Source: Xanthobacter flavus (GTDB lineage: Bacteria > Pseudomonadota > Alphaproteobacteria > Rhizobiales > Xanthobacteraceae). From it: a stretch of DNA of 64,000 bases. Within the stretch, counting starts at the first letter, position 1. Each line of letters opens with the position of its first letter. Where the stretch lies: assembly GCF_017875275.1 (NCBI RefSeq), contig NZ_JAGGML010000001.1:4857001-4921000 (forward strand), given 5' to 3'. A program made the translations under genes and the position numbers. Below, in pieces: positions 42,906 through 50,838 of this stretch. The notes under the pieces were generated by a model, which did not search any database, was not told the DNA's origin, and worked only from the letters and a program-made list of their open reading frames with translations.

Positions 42906-43907
42906 ATGGTGCGTCGCAAGCCCCTCGTCGTCGTCACGCGCAAGCTGCCCGACTCGGTCGAGACTCGGATGCGTGAGCTGTTCGATGCCAGACTCAACAT
43001 CGACGACGTGCCCATGGATCAGGCCGCGTTGGTGGAAGCGGTCAAGATGGCGGACGTGCTCGTGCCCACCGTGACCGATCGGATCGACACGGCCGTGCTC
43101 TCGCAGGCTGGGGAAAACCTGCGGCTGATCGCCTCTTTCTCCAACGGCGTCGACCACATCGATGTCGCCAGCGCGCTGAACCGGGGCATCACCGTCACCA
43201 ACACCCCCGGCGTCCTCACCGAGGACACCGCGGACATGACCATGGCGCTCATCCTCTCCGTGCCCCGGCGGCTGGCCGAGGGGGCGCAGGTGATGATCGC
43301 GGACAAGGAAGAGTGGGCCGGCTGGTCCCCCATCTGGATGCTTGGCCGGCGGATCTGGGGCAAGCGCCTCGGCATCATCGGCATGGGGCGCATCGGCCAG
43401 GCGGTGGCGCGGCGGGCGAAGGCATTTGGCCTGCAGATTCATTACCATAACCGCCGCCGCCTCAATTCCGGCATCGAGGAAATGCTCGACGCCACCTATT
43501 GGGACAGCCTGGACCAGATGCTGGCGCGCATGGACATCGTGTCCGTGAACTGCCCGCACACCCCCGCGACCTACCATCTGCTCTCGGCTCGCCGCCTTAA
43601 GCTGTTGAAGCCAGACGCTTATGTGGTGAACACGGCGCGCGGCGAGGTGATCGACGAGAACGCCCTTACGCGCCTCTTGGAAGCCGGCGAGATCGCCGGG
43701 GCCGGCCTCGACGTGTTCGAGCACGAGCCGGCGGTTAACCCCAAGCTGATCCGCCTCGCCCGGCAGGGAAAAGTCGTGCTTCTCCCGCACCTTGGCTCCG
43801 CGACGCTGGAAGGCCGCGTGGACATGGGCGAGAAGGTCATCGTCAACATCAAGACCTTCATGGACGGCCACCGGCCGCCGGATCGGGTGCTGCCCGCGAT
43901 GCTCTGA
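42906..43907 (+). CDS. D-2-hydroxyacid dehydrogenase (glyoxylate reductase-like)
   Basis: The 333-residue NAD(P)-dependent enzyme has the Rossmann motif GIIGMGRIGQAVARRAKAF, the substrate/NAD region SNGVDHIDV and NTPGVLTEDTADMTMAL, the catalytic Arg in NTARGEVIDENAL, the catalytic Glu in GLDVFEHEP and the His in LPHLGSAT. The pattern fits GyaR-type glyoxylate/hydroxypyruvate reductases, relevant to C1 and C2 metabolism; other 2-oxo acids are possible. It is divergent from the SH3 gene and ends in a perfect 11-bp stem. Confidence 0.9.
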   Translation: MVRRKPLVVVTRKLPDSVETRMRELFDARLNIDDVPMDQAALVEAVKMADVLVPTVTDRIDTAVLSQAGENLRLIASFSNGVDHIDVASALNRGITVTNTPGVLTEDTADMTMALILSVPRRLAEGAQVMIADKEEWAGWSPIWMLGRRIWGKRLGIIGMGRIGQAVARRAKAFGLQIHYHNRRRLNSGIEEMLDATYWDSLDQMLARMDIVSVNCPHTPATYHLLSARRLKLLKPDAYVVNTARGEVIDENALTRLLEAGEIAGAGLDVFEHEPAVNPKLIRLARQGKVVLLPHLGSATLEGRVDMGEKVIVNIKTFMDGHRPPDRVLPAML

Positions 43908-43919
43908 GGCGGGCAGCAC
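43887..43919. terminator. Perfect 11-bp hairpin over the dehydrogenase stop codon
   Basis: GTGCTGCCCGC (43887-43897) and GCGGGCAGCAC (43909-43919) are exact complements with an 11-base loop containing the TGA stop (43905-43907). It lies between two convergent genes 14 bases apart and probably ends both transcripts, although there is no U-tract. Confidence 0.55.
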
Positions 43920-43921
43920 CG

Positions 43922-44974
43922 TCAGCGGTCGCGGTCGCCCTTGAGGCGGGCCGCGACCTCGACGAGCCACCCGAAAGGCGTCGATGTCGATGCGGTTCGG
44001 GTGCCGTTCGGGGCCGATATCGGCGGGTTCGAGGTGCACTCAGGTTCGAACGCGCGGTCAGCTGCGGGGCTGACGTTAGCGGCGGTATTAAATTGCCTTC
44101 CGAGATCGCTCTCCGGGGCGTCGCCGACCGGCGGTGTCTCCGCCACGATCACCCGCTCGCTCTGCGCCGTTACCAGCTCCGTCTCCAGCGCCGTGATTCG
44201 CGCTACCAGCGCCGCACGCTCGCGGCGCCAGTCGTCGGCCAGGAGACCGGCGGGCAGCTGGCTGAGGATGGGCGAGAAGGGGAAGGCGTCCCGGTCGCGC
44301 GCCTGCGTCACCGGCCAGCGGTGGAACCATGATCCCAGATTGTCCACTTCGAACCGCGCGACCTCCAGCCCAGAGCGTCCCAAGGCATGGGTTCCGGAGA
44401 GCTGGTCGCGGCGGGAGTAGCGCAGCACCTGCGCCAGCCAGAGGCGCATGGCGGCAGCGACCGTGGGGTCGTGGTGCCGACGCAGGATGATGGCGGACCA
44501 GAAGGGCACCGCCTCCAGCACCAACGGATCGCTCATCATGTAATGGTTGAGCTGCTCCAGCACGCGCCCACCATCGTCGAGGCCCATGCGCAGCACTTCC
44601 ATGAACTCGTCGCGGACGCTGGCGCGAAAGCTGTGGCCCGGCATGGCCACGGCGACGCCACCGGGGAGGTAGCGGGCGATCACCTCTTCCGGCGGCGCGG
44701 TCAGGATGACGCTGTTGTCGATGTAGAGCGAGAGATCGTAATCCGGCAGCAGCTCATGGGGAGAGAGCTTGGCCATGCGCTGGCTGCGCACGGGATCGAG
44801 CGGGAAGGCGGGGTCGAGGCGGCGAATCTGCCAGCTCGCGCTGGTCAGCTCCGCATCGTCGGTGAAGCAGATGAAGTCGAGGCCGGAGGCCGCGGCCATG
44901 GGCTGCTCGTTCAGCGCCTCGTAGCCGCCGATCAGGCAGGTATAGACGCACGCGCGCCCGGTCGGTGCCATCAT
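43922..44974 (-). CDS. DUF616-type glycosyltransferase-like protein
   Basis: The 350-residue protein has the DUF616 wording VYTCLIGGYEALNEQ, FICFTDDAEL, KLSPHELLPDYDLSLYIDNS (a D-N-S motif in place of a D-x-D) and a long segment on peptide or sugar binding EFMEVLRMGLDDGG. Members of this group are found in capsule and cell-surface polysaccharide loci and are believed to be GT-A glycosyltransferases. The C-terminal 90 residues are low-complexity with a short coiled coil. It is three bases after moeB. Which sugar it transfers, if any, is unknown. Confidence 0.75.
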   Translation of the reverse strand: MMAPTGRACVYTCLIGGYEALNEQPMAAASGLDFICFTDDAELTSASWQIRRLDPAFPLDPVRSQRMAKLSPHELLPDYDLSLYIDNSVILTAPPEEVIARYLPGGVAVAMPGHSFRASVRDEFMEVLRMGLDDGGRVLEQLNHYMMSDPLVLEAVPFWSAIILRRHHDPTVAAAMRLWLAQVLRYSRRDQLSGTHALGRSGLEVARFEVDNLGSWFHRWPVTQARDRDAFPFSPILSQLPAGLLADDWRRERAALVARITALETELVTAQSERVIVAETPPVGDAPESDLGRQFNTAANVSPAADRAFEPECTSNPPISAPNGTRTASTSTPFGWLVEVAARLKGDRDR

Positions 44975-44977
44975 GCC

Positions 44978-45796
44978 TCAGGCCGCCGCGCTGCGCCTGT
45001 GCGCGGAGAGGTCGGTGATGCGCGGCCCTTCGCCGGTGAGCGGGTTCTCCGGGTCCCACGCGTAGCTCAGCGTCTCGAAGCGCATGGAGCGGGCGTCGAT
45101 CATCAGGAGGCGCCCCACCAGCCCTTCGCCGAAGCCGACGATGGCCCGGATGGCCTCCAGCGCCGCGAGCGATCCCGCCACCCCAGCGAGCGCGCCCAGC
45201 ACGCCGGCCTCGGCGCAGGCGGGCACGGTGCCGGCCGGTGGCGGCTCGGGGAAGAGGCAACGATAGGTGGGGTTGGGTGTGCCATCCGGCCCACTCTCAT
45301 GGGCGCGGATGGTGGTGACGGTGGCGTCGAAAGCCCCCAGCGCCGCCGTCACCAGCGGCTTCTTCGCCAGCACACAGGCGTCGGAGACGAGATAGCGGGT
45401 GGAGAAATTGTCCGAGCCATCCACCACCAGATCGGCCTGCGCGATGAGGTCCAGAGCGTTGCCGGCATCGATGCGCACCGGATGCGTCACCAGCTCCACA
45501 TGGGGATTGAGGGCGGCCACCGCGTCGCGGGCGCTATCGGTCTTCGGCCGGTCCACGTCCTGCGTGCGGTGAATCACCTGCCGCTGGAGGTTGGAGAGAG
45601 AGACGACGTCGTCCTCCACCAGGATCAGCCGCCCGACGCCTGCCGCCGCGAGATAGAGCAGCACCGGCGCGCCGAGGCCCCCGGCGCCGATCACCAGCAC
45701 GGTGGCCGCCTTCAGTCTCTGCTGGCCCGGCCCGCCCACGTCGTGCAGCACGATATGGCGGGCGTAGCGCTCGATCTCTTCGGGGGAGAAGGCCAT
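44978..45796 (-). CDS. moeB: MoeB/ThiF-family adenylyltransferase
   Basis: The 272-residue E1-like enzyme activates the C-terminal Gly-Gly of a sulfur-carrier protein (MoaD or ThiS) by adenylation. Seen are VIGAGGLGAPVLLYLAAAGV, the NLQRQVIHRTQDVDRPK activation loop, VDGSDNFSTRYLVSDAC and LGAFDATVTT. I do not see the paired CxxC zinc motifs of E. coli MoeB. Situated in the ccm string, it may simply be co-transcribed. Assignment between MoeB and ThiF cannot be settled from sequence alone. Confidence 0.85.
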   Translation of the reverse strand: MAFSPEEIERYARHIVLHDVGGPGQQRLKAATVLVIGAGGLGAPVLLYLAAAGVGRLILVEDDVVSLSNLQRQVIHRTQDVDRPKTDSARDAVAALNPHVELVTHPVRIDAGNALDLIAQADLVVDGSDNFSTRYLVSDACVLAKKPLVTAALGAFDATVTTIRAHESGPDGTPNPTYRCLFPEPPPAGTVPACAEAGVLGALAGVAGSLAALEAIRAIVGFGEGLVGRLLMIDARSMRFETLSYAWDPENPLTGEGPRITDLSAHRRSAAA

Positions 45797-45829
45797 CGAT
45801 CATCCTCGGGCAACGCCTCGCGCGTCGCC

Positions 45830-46426
45830 TTAGCCGCCGGAGAGGCGCGCCATCATCGGCAGGAGCGTGCCCGTCACCGCCTCGGGTGTCAGCGGCCCCA
45901 CGAACTTGTGGACGATGGTGCCGTCCTTCGCCACCACGAAGGTCTCGGGCACGCCGTAGACGCCCCATTCTATGGCCGCGCGCCCGTTGGGGTCGACCCC
46001 CACCGCCTTGTAGGGCAGGCCGAACTGGCCGAGGAAGCGGCGGGCATTGTCCGGCGCGTCCTTGTAATTGATGCCCACGAGGCTGAAGCGGGGGTCCTTG
46101 CCGAGCTGCATCAGCAGGGGATGCTCCTCGCGGCAGGGGCCGCACCAGGAGGCCCACACGTTCACCAGCGCCGGCTTGCCGCCGAGCGCGGCAAGGTCGA
46201 TGCCGGGCAGGGGCTGGCCATCCGGCCCCTTGAGCCCGGCGAGCGGCGGCAGGGTGACGACCGGCGCCTTCCGGCCCACCAGCGCGGAGGGAATGCGCGA
46301 GGGGTCGCCCCCGGTTTCCAGCCGCGAGAAGAACAGCGCCGCCAGCGCGAGGAACACCACCAGCGGCAGCGCCACCAGCCACAGGCGGCGACGCGGACGG
46401 GCGGGGGTATCGACGGGCTCGCTCAT
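45830..46426 (-). CDS. ccmG: Cytochrome c biogenesis thioredoxin CcmG/DsbE
   Basis: The 198-residue periplasmic thioredoxin is anchored by one helix (about residues 15-33, LWLVALPLVVFLALAALFF) and has the active site WASWCGPCREEHP and GVPETFVVAKDG, typical of CcmG, which reduces apocytochrome c cysteines before haem attachment. The ATG overlaps the ccmD stop (ATGA). The family length of about 190 residues is matched. Confidence 0.93.
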   Translation of the reverse strand: MSEPVDTPARPRRRLWLVALPLVVFLALAALFFSRLETGGDPSRIPSALVGRKAPVVTLPPLAGLKGPDGQPLPGIDLAALGGKPALVNVWASWCGPCREEHPLLMQLGKDPRFSLVGINYKDAPDNARRFLGQFGLPYKAVGVDPNGRAAIEWGVYGVPETFVVAKDGTIVHKFVGPLTPEAVTGTLLPMMARLSGG

Positions 46427-46593
46427 TCCGCCTCTCCCGTGCGGTTGGCCCTGCGGCGGCCGACGCCGCGCGCCTCCAGCTCCGACAGGGCGCGGCGCTG
46501 GCTGCGGTAATCGAGCATCAGCCAGAGGGCGAGGAGCCCGAGGGCGAGGAGGGAGACGCCGTAGGATGCGGCGATGAAGACGAAATGGGTCAT
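46423..46593 (-). CDS. ccmD: Haem exporter protein CcmD
   Basis: This small gene encodes 56 residues: MTHFVFIAASYGVSLLALGL followed by LALWLMLDYRSQRRALSELE and a basic end. One membrane helix with an N-terminal HFVFIAASYG and a positively charged cytoplasmic tail is the standard CcmD form. CcmD releases holo-CcmE from the CcmABC complex. Its stop overlaps the ccmG start (ATGA), and it begins 11 bases after ccmC, which fixes the identity by context. Confidence 0.9.
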   Translation of the reverse strand: MTHFVFIAASYGVSLLALGLLALWLMLDYRSQRRALSELEARGVGRRRANRTGEAE

Positions 46594-46603
46594 GCGCGCG
46601 GGC

Positions 46604-47335
46604 TCAGGCCAGGGCTTCCGCAGCGGCGCGGGCCTCCAGCGCCTGCACGCGGCGGCGGAGGATTTCCGTGCGCATGCCGAGCATGTGCAAAGCGATGAAC
46701 ACCAGCGTGAAGCCCACCGCGCAGATGAGCAGCGGCCAGAGCAGGCTGGAATCGATGGTCGAGCCGCCCATGCGGAACACCGAGGCCGGCTGGTGCAGGG
46801 TGTTCCACCAATCCACCGAGAACTTCACGATGGGCACGTTGATGAAGCCCACCAGCGTGAGCACGGCGGCGGCCCGGCCGGCGCGGTTGGGATCGTCGAT
46901 GGCCGCGCGCAGCGCCATCAGGCCGAGATAGAGCAGCAGCAGCACCAGCATGGAGGTGAGCCGCGCATCCCATACCCAATAGGTGCCCCACATGGGCCGG
47001 CCCCACAGCGCGCCGGTAATGAGGCAGAGAGCCGTGAAGGTGGCGCCCACGGGCGCGGCCGCCTTGTGCGCCACGTCCGCCAGAGGATGCCGCCACACGA
47101 GGATGCCGATGGAGGAGGCGGCCATCATGGAATAGCCGAACAGGCCCAGCCACGCGAACGGGACGTGGATGTACATGATCCGCACCGTCTCGCCCTGCTG
47201 GTAATCGGGCGGCGCCTGGAAGGCGAGAGTGAAGCCGATTGCGAGCGTCACCACCGCCGCGGCGGCGATCCAGGGCAGGATGCGCGCGGACAGGCTGAGG
47301 AAGCGGACCGGATTGGCAAGGTCGAGGATCGCCAT
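46604..47335 (-). CDS. ccmC: Haem exporter protein CcmC
   Basis: The 243-residue inner-membrane protein has six predicted helices and the Trp-rich haem-handling motif WGTYWVWDARLTS, plus FVFIALHMLGMR at the end, and VKFSVDWWNTLHQPASV with a conserved His. CcmC attaches haem to the chaperone CcmE during cytochrome c maturation. ccmD and ccmG follow in the same direction. The usual upstream ccmA and ccmB genes are absent; an unrelated exporter pair lies upstream instead. Confidence 0.94.
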   Translation of the reverse strand: MAILDLANPVRFLSLSARILPWIAAAAVVTLAIGFTLAFQAPPDYQQGETVRIMYIHVPFAWLGLFGYSMMAASSIGILVWRHPLADVAHKAAAPVGATFTALCLITGALWGRPMWGTYWVWDARLTSMLVLLLLYLGLMALRAAIDDPNRAGRAAAVLTLVGFINVPIVKFSVDWWNTLHQPASVFRMGGSTIDSSLLWPLLICAVGFTLVFIALHMLGMRTEILRRRVQALEARAAAEALA

Positions 47336-47419
47336 GGAGGCGTTCTAGTGCGGGCAGGCGTCGGATGGAAGCGCCGAGGACGTTCAGGATTTCGTGTCGC
47401 AGGGTCCGCCGGTGCGGCT

Positions 47420-48610
47420 TCAGGCGAGCCGGACCTGTCGCCGGATGAACCAGAGCGTCACGGCCGCCCCGGCGGCGGCCCAGCCGAGCAGGATCAGCAG
47501 GGACGGCGCCAGCGTCGCCATGCCCTCGCCGCGCCAGAGCGCGCCCTGGAAGGCCTCGATGCCCCAGGCGGTGGGGGTGAGAACGCCCGCATGCTGGAGC
47601 CATTCGGGCATGAGGAAACGCGGCACCATGCTGCCGCCGACGGCGGAGAGCAGCAGCACGGCGAAGGTGGAGAGCGTCTGCGCCTGCTGCCGCGTGCGCG
47701 ACACCGCCGCGAGCGGCAGCGCGATGCCGGCGGCCGAGGCGGAGGCTGCGACGGCGACGGTCGCGAAGGTCCAGAAATTCTCCAGCACGTCCACGCCGTA
47801 AACCGCCTGCGCTACGGCAAACAGCACGGCGGTGAGCGCGAGACCCTGGAGAATCAGGAAGGCGAGCTTGCCGCCCACCAGCGCCAGCACGCCGCCCCGG
47901 CTCATGACGATGCGGTCGAACACACCGGAGCGTCGCTCGTCCACCAGGCTGCCGGCGCCCTGCACCGCCGAGAACAGCAGGAACAGCATGGCGATGGCGC
48001 CGGCATAATAGCTCACGCCCGGCTCGGAGCGGCGGCGGGTGAGCGGCTGGCGCTCCAGCAGATCCGCGCCGCCGCCCGCCACCAGTTCTGGCGCGCGGGC
48101 GATGGACTGCTCCAGCCGCGACGTCTGCGTCTGCGAGAAGGGGCCGACCAGCACCTCGATCTGCGCCGCCACGCGGCGGATGGCGAGGCCGGGCAGATCC
48201 TCGGTGAACACGCGCTGGATGCGCGCCGAGAGCAGGGCCGCGGCCACGTTGCGGGCAGGGTCGGTGACGAGGAGGAGCGGCGGCTTGTCGGTTGCGGCGG
48301 CCACGTCGCCGCGCACCACCAGCCCCACGTCGGCGCGGCCGTCCGCCACCCGGGCGCGGACCTCCTCGGGCGTGACGGTGACGAGATCCACATCCGCCGT
48401 GCCGCCCAGCGCCTTGAGGAAGGCGTCGGCGGAGGCCGCCTGCGTCGCCTTCGCCGCCGCCACCTTGATGACCGAGGTTTCGCCCCCGGTGCCCGCGAAC
48501 ACCGCCGCGAACAGGATGAACAGCATCGGCGGAAGCACGAACGTCATCATCAGCGCGCCGCGGTCGCGCATCAGCGTCAGCGCCATGGCCCGGACGATGG
48601 CGCCCATCAT
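47420..48610 (-). CDS. ABC-2 type exporter permease
   Basis: The 396-residue permease has an N-terminal helix (FVLPPMLFILFAAVFAGTGG), a large periplasmic domain of about 170 residues, then five clustered helices with SAVQGAGSLVDERRSGVFDRI and LMPEWLQHAGVLTPTAWGIEAF. This is the YhhJ/YbhR/drug-or-lipid exporter organisation, unlike the compact 220-residue CcmB. The ATG overlaps the stop of the ATPase gene (ATGA), so the two form one transporter. Substrate unknown; the prenyl synthase gene in the same operon is a hint. Confidence 0.87.
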   Translation of the reverse strand: MMGAIVRAMALTLMRDRGALMMTFVLPPMLFILFAAVFAGTGGETSVIKVAAAKATQAASADAFLKALGGTADVDLVTVTPEEVRARVADGRADVGLVVRGDVAAATDKPPLLLVTDPARNVAAALLSARIQRVFTEDLPGLAIRRVAAQIEVLVGPFSQTQTSRLEQSIARAPELVAGGGADLLERQPLTRRRSEPGVSYYAGAIAMLFLLFSAVQGAGSLVDERRSGVFDRIVMSRGGVLALVGGKLAFLILQGLALTAVLFAVAQAVYGVDVLENFWTFATVAVAASASAAGIALPLAAVSRTRQQAQTLSTFAVLLLSAVGGSMVPRFLMPEWLQHAGVLTPTAWGIEAFQGALWRGEGMATLAPSLLILLGWAAAGAAVTLWFIRRQVRLA

Positions 48611-49581
48611 GAATGGTCGCTCCCGGTCACGTCGGCATAGAGGGCGTCGAGGCCCGCCGCCTCGAAGGCGATGGTGCGCGGCACGAGGCCGGCCACCTTG
48701 AGCGCGGCGATGAGGCCGCCCGCGCCTTCCGGCGTGTCGGAGACGACGCCGCTGAAGGAGGTGCCGCCCTCGTCCCCGGTGAGCCCGCGCGAGGCAAGCA
48801 CCTGCCGGCCGGCGGGCGAGGGGGGCGTGGCGAAGGTCACGGCGGCGCGCCGCTGGTTGGGGAAGCGGGCGGCGATGAGCGCGGCGAGCCGCCCCTCCAG
48901 CGCGATCCGCCCCTCGGACAGGATGGCGACGTGCTCGGCGATCGCCTCGGCGAAGGCGAAATCGTGGGTGATGACGAGGATGCCCAGCCCGTCCGCCGCC
49001 AGCCGGTGCACCAGCGCGGCGAGGTCGGCGCGGGCGGGGGCGTCGACGCCAACGGTCGGTTCGTCCAGCACCAGGAGACGCGGATTGCCGACGAGTGCGG
49101 CGGCGACGTTGGCGCGGCGCTGCCAGCCGCCGGAGAGCCGGTCGATGCGCTCGTTGGCGCGCTCCTCGATGCCGGTGCGCGCCATGACGCCGGCGACGCA
49201 GGCGGGCACATCGGCGCGGCGGACCCCGGCGAGGCGGGCGAAGACGGCGAGATTCTCGGCGATGGTGAGGGCGCGATACAGCGCGATGTCCTGCGGCGCG
49301 AGGCCGATGCGGGCGCGCGCCTCGCTCTCGGCGGCGGGGATGCCGCAGATGCGGATGATGCCGGTGCGGGGCGGGATGCGGCCGCAGATGGCACGCACCA
49401 GCGTGCTCTTGCCGGCACCGTTGGGCCCGACAAGGGCGGTCACCGTTCCCGCACGCAAAACGAGGTCCACGCCAGCCAGCACCGTGCGCGCGCCATAGCC
49501 TGCGGTGAGGCCGAGAATGGCGAGGGGCGGTGCCGGGCTTTCGTCTATCGGGTCGTCGTAATGGCGGGCAGCGGCGCTCAC
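48607..49581 (-). CDS. ABC exporter ATP-binding protein
   Basis: The 324-residue ATPase has Walker A GPNGAGKS, signature LSGGWQRRANVAAAL, Walker B LLVLDEPTVGVD and H-loop ITHDFAF. A C-terminal extension of about 85 residues after the ATPase core (VTFATPPSPAGRQ onward) resembles the regulatory domain of CcmA/NodI-like and drug-export ATPases. Its GTG start overlaps the prenyl synthase stop (GTGA) and its stop overlaps the permease start. It energises export by the following permease. Confidence 0.9.
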   Translation of the reverse strand: MSAAARHYDDPIDESPAPPLAILGLTAGYGARTVLAGVDLVLRAGTVTALVGPNGAGKSTLVRAICGRIPPRTGIIRICGIPAAESEARARIGLAPQDIALYRALTIAENLAVFARLAGVRRADVPACVAGVMARTGIEERANERIDRLSGGWQRRANVAAALVGNPRLLVLDEPTVGVDAPARADLAALVHRLAADGLGILVITHDFAFAEAIAEHVAILSEGRIALEGRLAALIAARFPNQRRAAVTFATPPSPAGRQVLASRGLTGDEGGTSFSGVVSDTPEGAGGLIAALKVAGLVPRTIAFEAAGLDALYADVTGSDHS

Positions 49582-50639
49582 GGCGCCAGCGGCCCCATCA
49601 GTTCACCGAAGGCAGCGGTCATGAAGTCTCGCAGGGGCTGCAGGCCCTCCTTGTTGGGCCCGATGTCTTTAGAGGCTGCGAGCGCCCCCGCCAAGTGCTC
49701 CGACAACAGCTTGCGCGCGCGCGGCGCGCCGAGGGAGGCGATGACCGTCGCCTTGTTGGCATCCTTGCCCACATCCTTGCCCAGCGTTGCGGCCGAGCTC
49801 GAGGTGTCGAGGATGTCGTCGAGAATCTGGTAGGCGCTGCCCACATGTCCGGCGAGCGCCCGGAGGTGGCCGGCCTGCGCCTCGTCCGCTCCGGCGGCGC
49901 GGCCGGCGATCTCCACGGCGGCGGAGAACAGCACGCCGGTCTTGCGGCGGTTCACATCCTCGGTCGCCGAGAGCGAGCGACCGGGGCTGGGGCGCAAATC
50001 GTCATACTGCCCCCCGCACAGGCCGAGGGAGCCCACCGCCTTCGAGAGGATGCACACCGCGTCGAGCCGCACAGGGTCGCTCGTGCCCGGCGCCGCGCCG
50101 GCGACGCCGAGCGCCCGCGACAGCAGCGCGACGGCCGCCAGCACGGCGACATCCTCGCCATACTTCACATGGGTCGTCGGCTGGTTCCGACGCACCATGG
50201 CGTCGTCCATGCACGGCAAATCGTCGATGATGAGGGAGGAGGCGTGGATCATCTCCAGCGCGCAGCCGAAATCCAGCACGGCGTGCTCGGAGGCGTCGAG
50301 CTGCATGGCCGCCGCCATGGCGAGCAGCGGACGCAGCCTCTTGCCCGGCGCGAGCAGGATGTGGCGCATGGCGGAATGCAGCACCGCCGGATGGGAGGCG
50401 GCGGGCGGCACCAGCAGGCCGAGCCGGCGGTCGACCACCGCGCGGAGGTAGGAGAGGTCGCGGGAACGGGGCGGAAAGTCCGGCAGGGCGTCATCGTGGG
50501 CCGGCGCAGCCTCCATGTCCGGCGCCGCAACGGCGAGCGCGATACCGCCGGCCGCTGCCGACAGCGCCTCCCGGGACGCCGCCGCCGAAGCTTCGGTCCG
50601 CCGGTCCCGTCCGCCCTTCTGCCCCATACGCCCCCTCAC
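49578..50639 (-). CDS. crtE: Polyprenyl diphosphate synthase, probably GGPP synthase
   Basis: The 353-residue enzyme elongates allylic diphosphates. It carries the first Asp-rich motif in IIDDLPCMDDAMVRR and the second in YQILDDILDTSSS, with GKRLRPLL near the N-terminal part for IPP binding and GGQYDDL. The bulky-residue pattern and family wording are those of bacterial GGPP synthases (CrtE), which start carotenoid synthesis. The first 55 residues are disordered and not shared by typical CrtE, so the true start may be ATG at 50627 or further in. It diverges from type 2 IPP isomerase and overlaps an ABC exporter gene. Confidence 0.88.
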   Translation of the reverse strand: MRGRMGQKGGRDRRTEASAAASREALSAAAGGIALAVAAPDMEAAPAHDDALPDFPPRSRDLSYLRAVVDRRLGLLVPPAASHPAVLHSAMRHILLAPGKRLRPLLAMAAAMQLDASEHAVLDFGCALEMIHASSLIIDDLPCMDDAMVRRNQPTTHVKYGEDVAVLAAVALLSRALGVAGAAPGTSDPVRLDAVCILSKAVGSLGLCGGQYDDLRPSPGRSLSATEDVNRRKTGVLFSAAVEIAGRAAGADEAQAGHLRALAGHVGSAYQILDDILDTSSSAATLGKDVGKDANKATVIASLGAPRARKLLSEHLAGALAASKDIGPNKEGLQPLRDFMTAAFGELMGPLAP

Positions 50640-50838
50640 TCTGTTGTTGGCCGCCCGGGGGCGACAATCCCCTCACAACAGGCACATACGTTGCCTTGAA
50701 TGACTTTAGATCACCGCTTACACAATCATGCCAGTGCGCGGCCCGTGGTGCGCCGCACATTTTGCTCGCGTGTGGCGCGCGTGCCGCGAGGGCGGCCGGG
50801 CGCGGGCGGGCGCGCAGGACGGGGAGTGCCGCAGGCGC

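Noticed and set aside
47420-49581. The ABC pair upstream of ccmC as ccmA-ccmB
   Set aside because: Both proteins are much larger than CcmA and CcmB, the permease has a big periplasmic domain, and they are coupled to the prenyl synthase gene.
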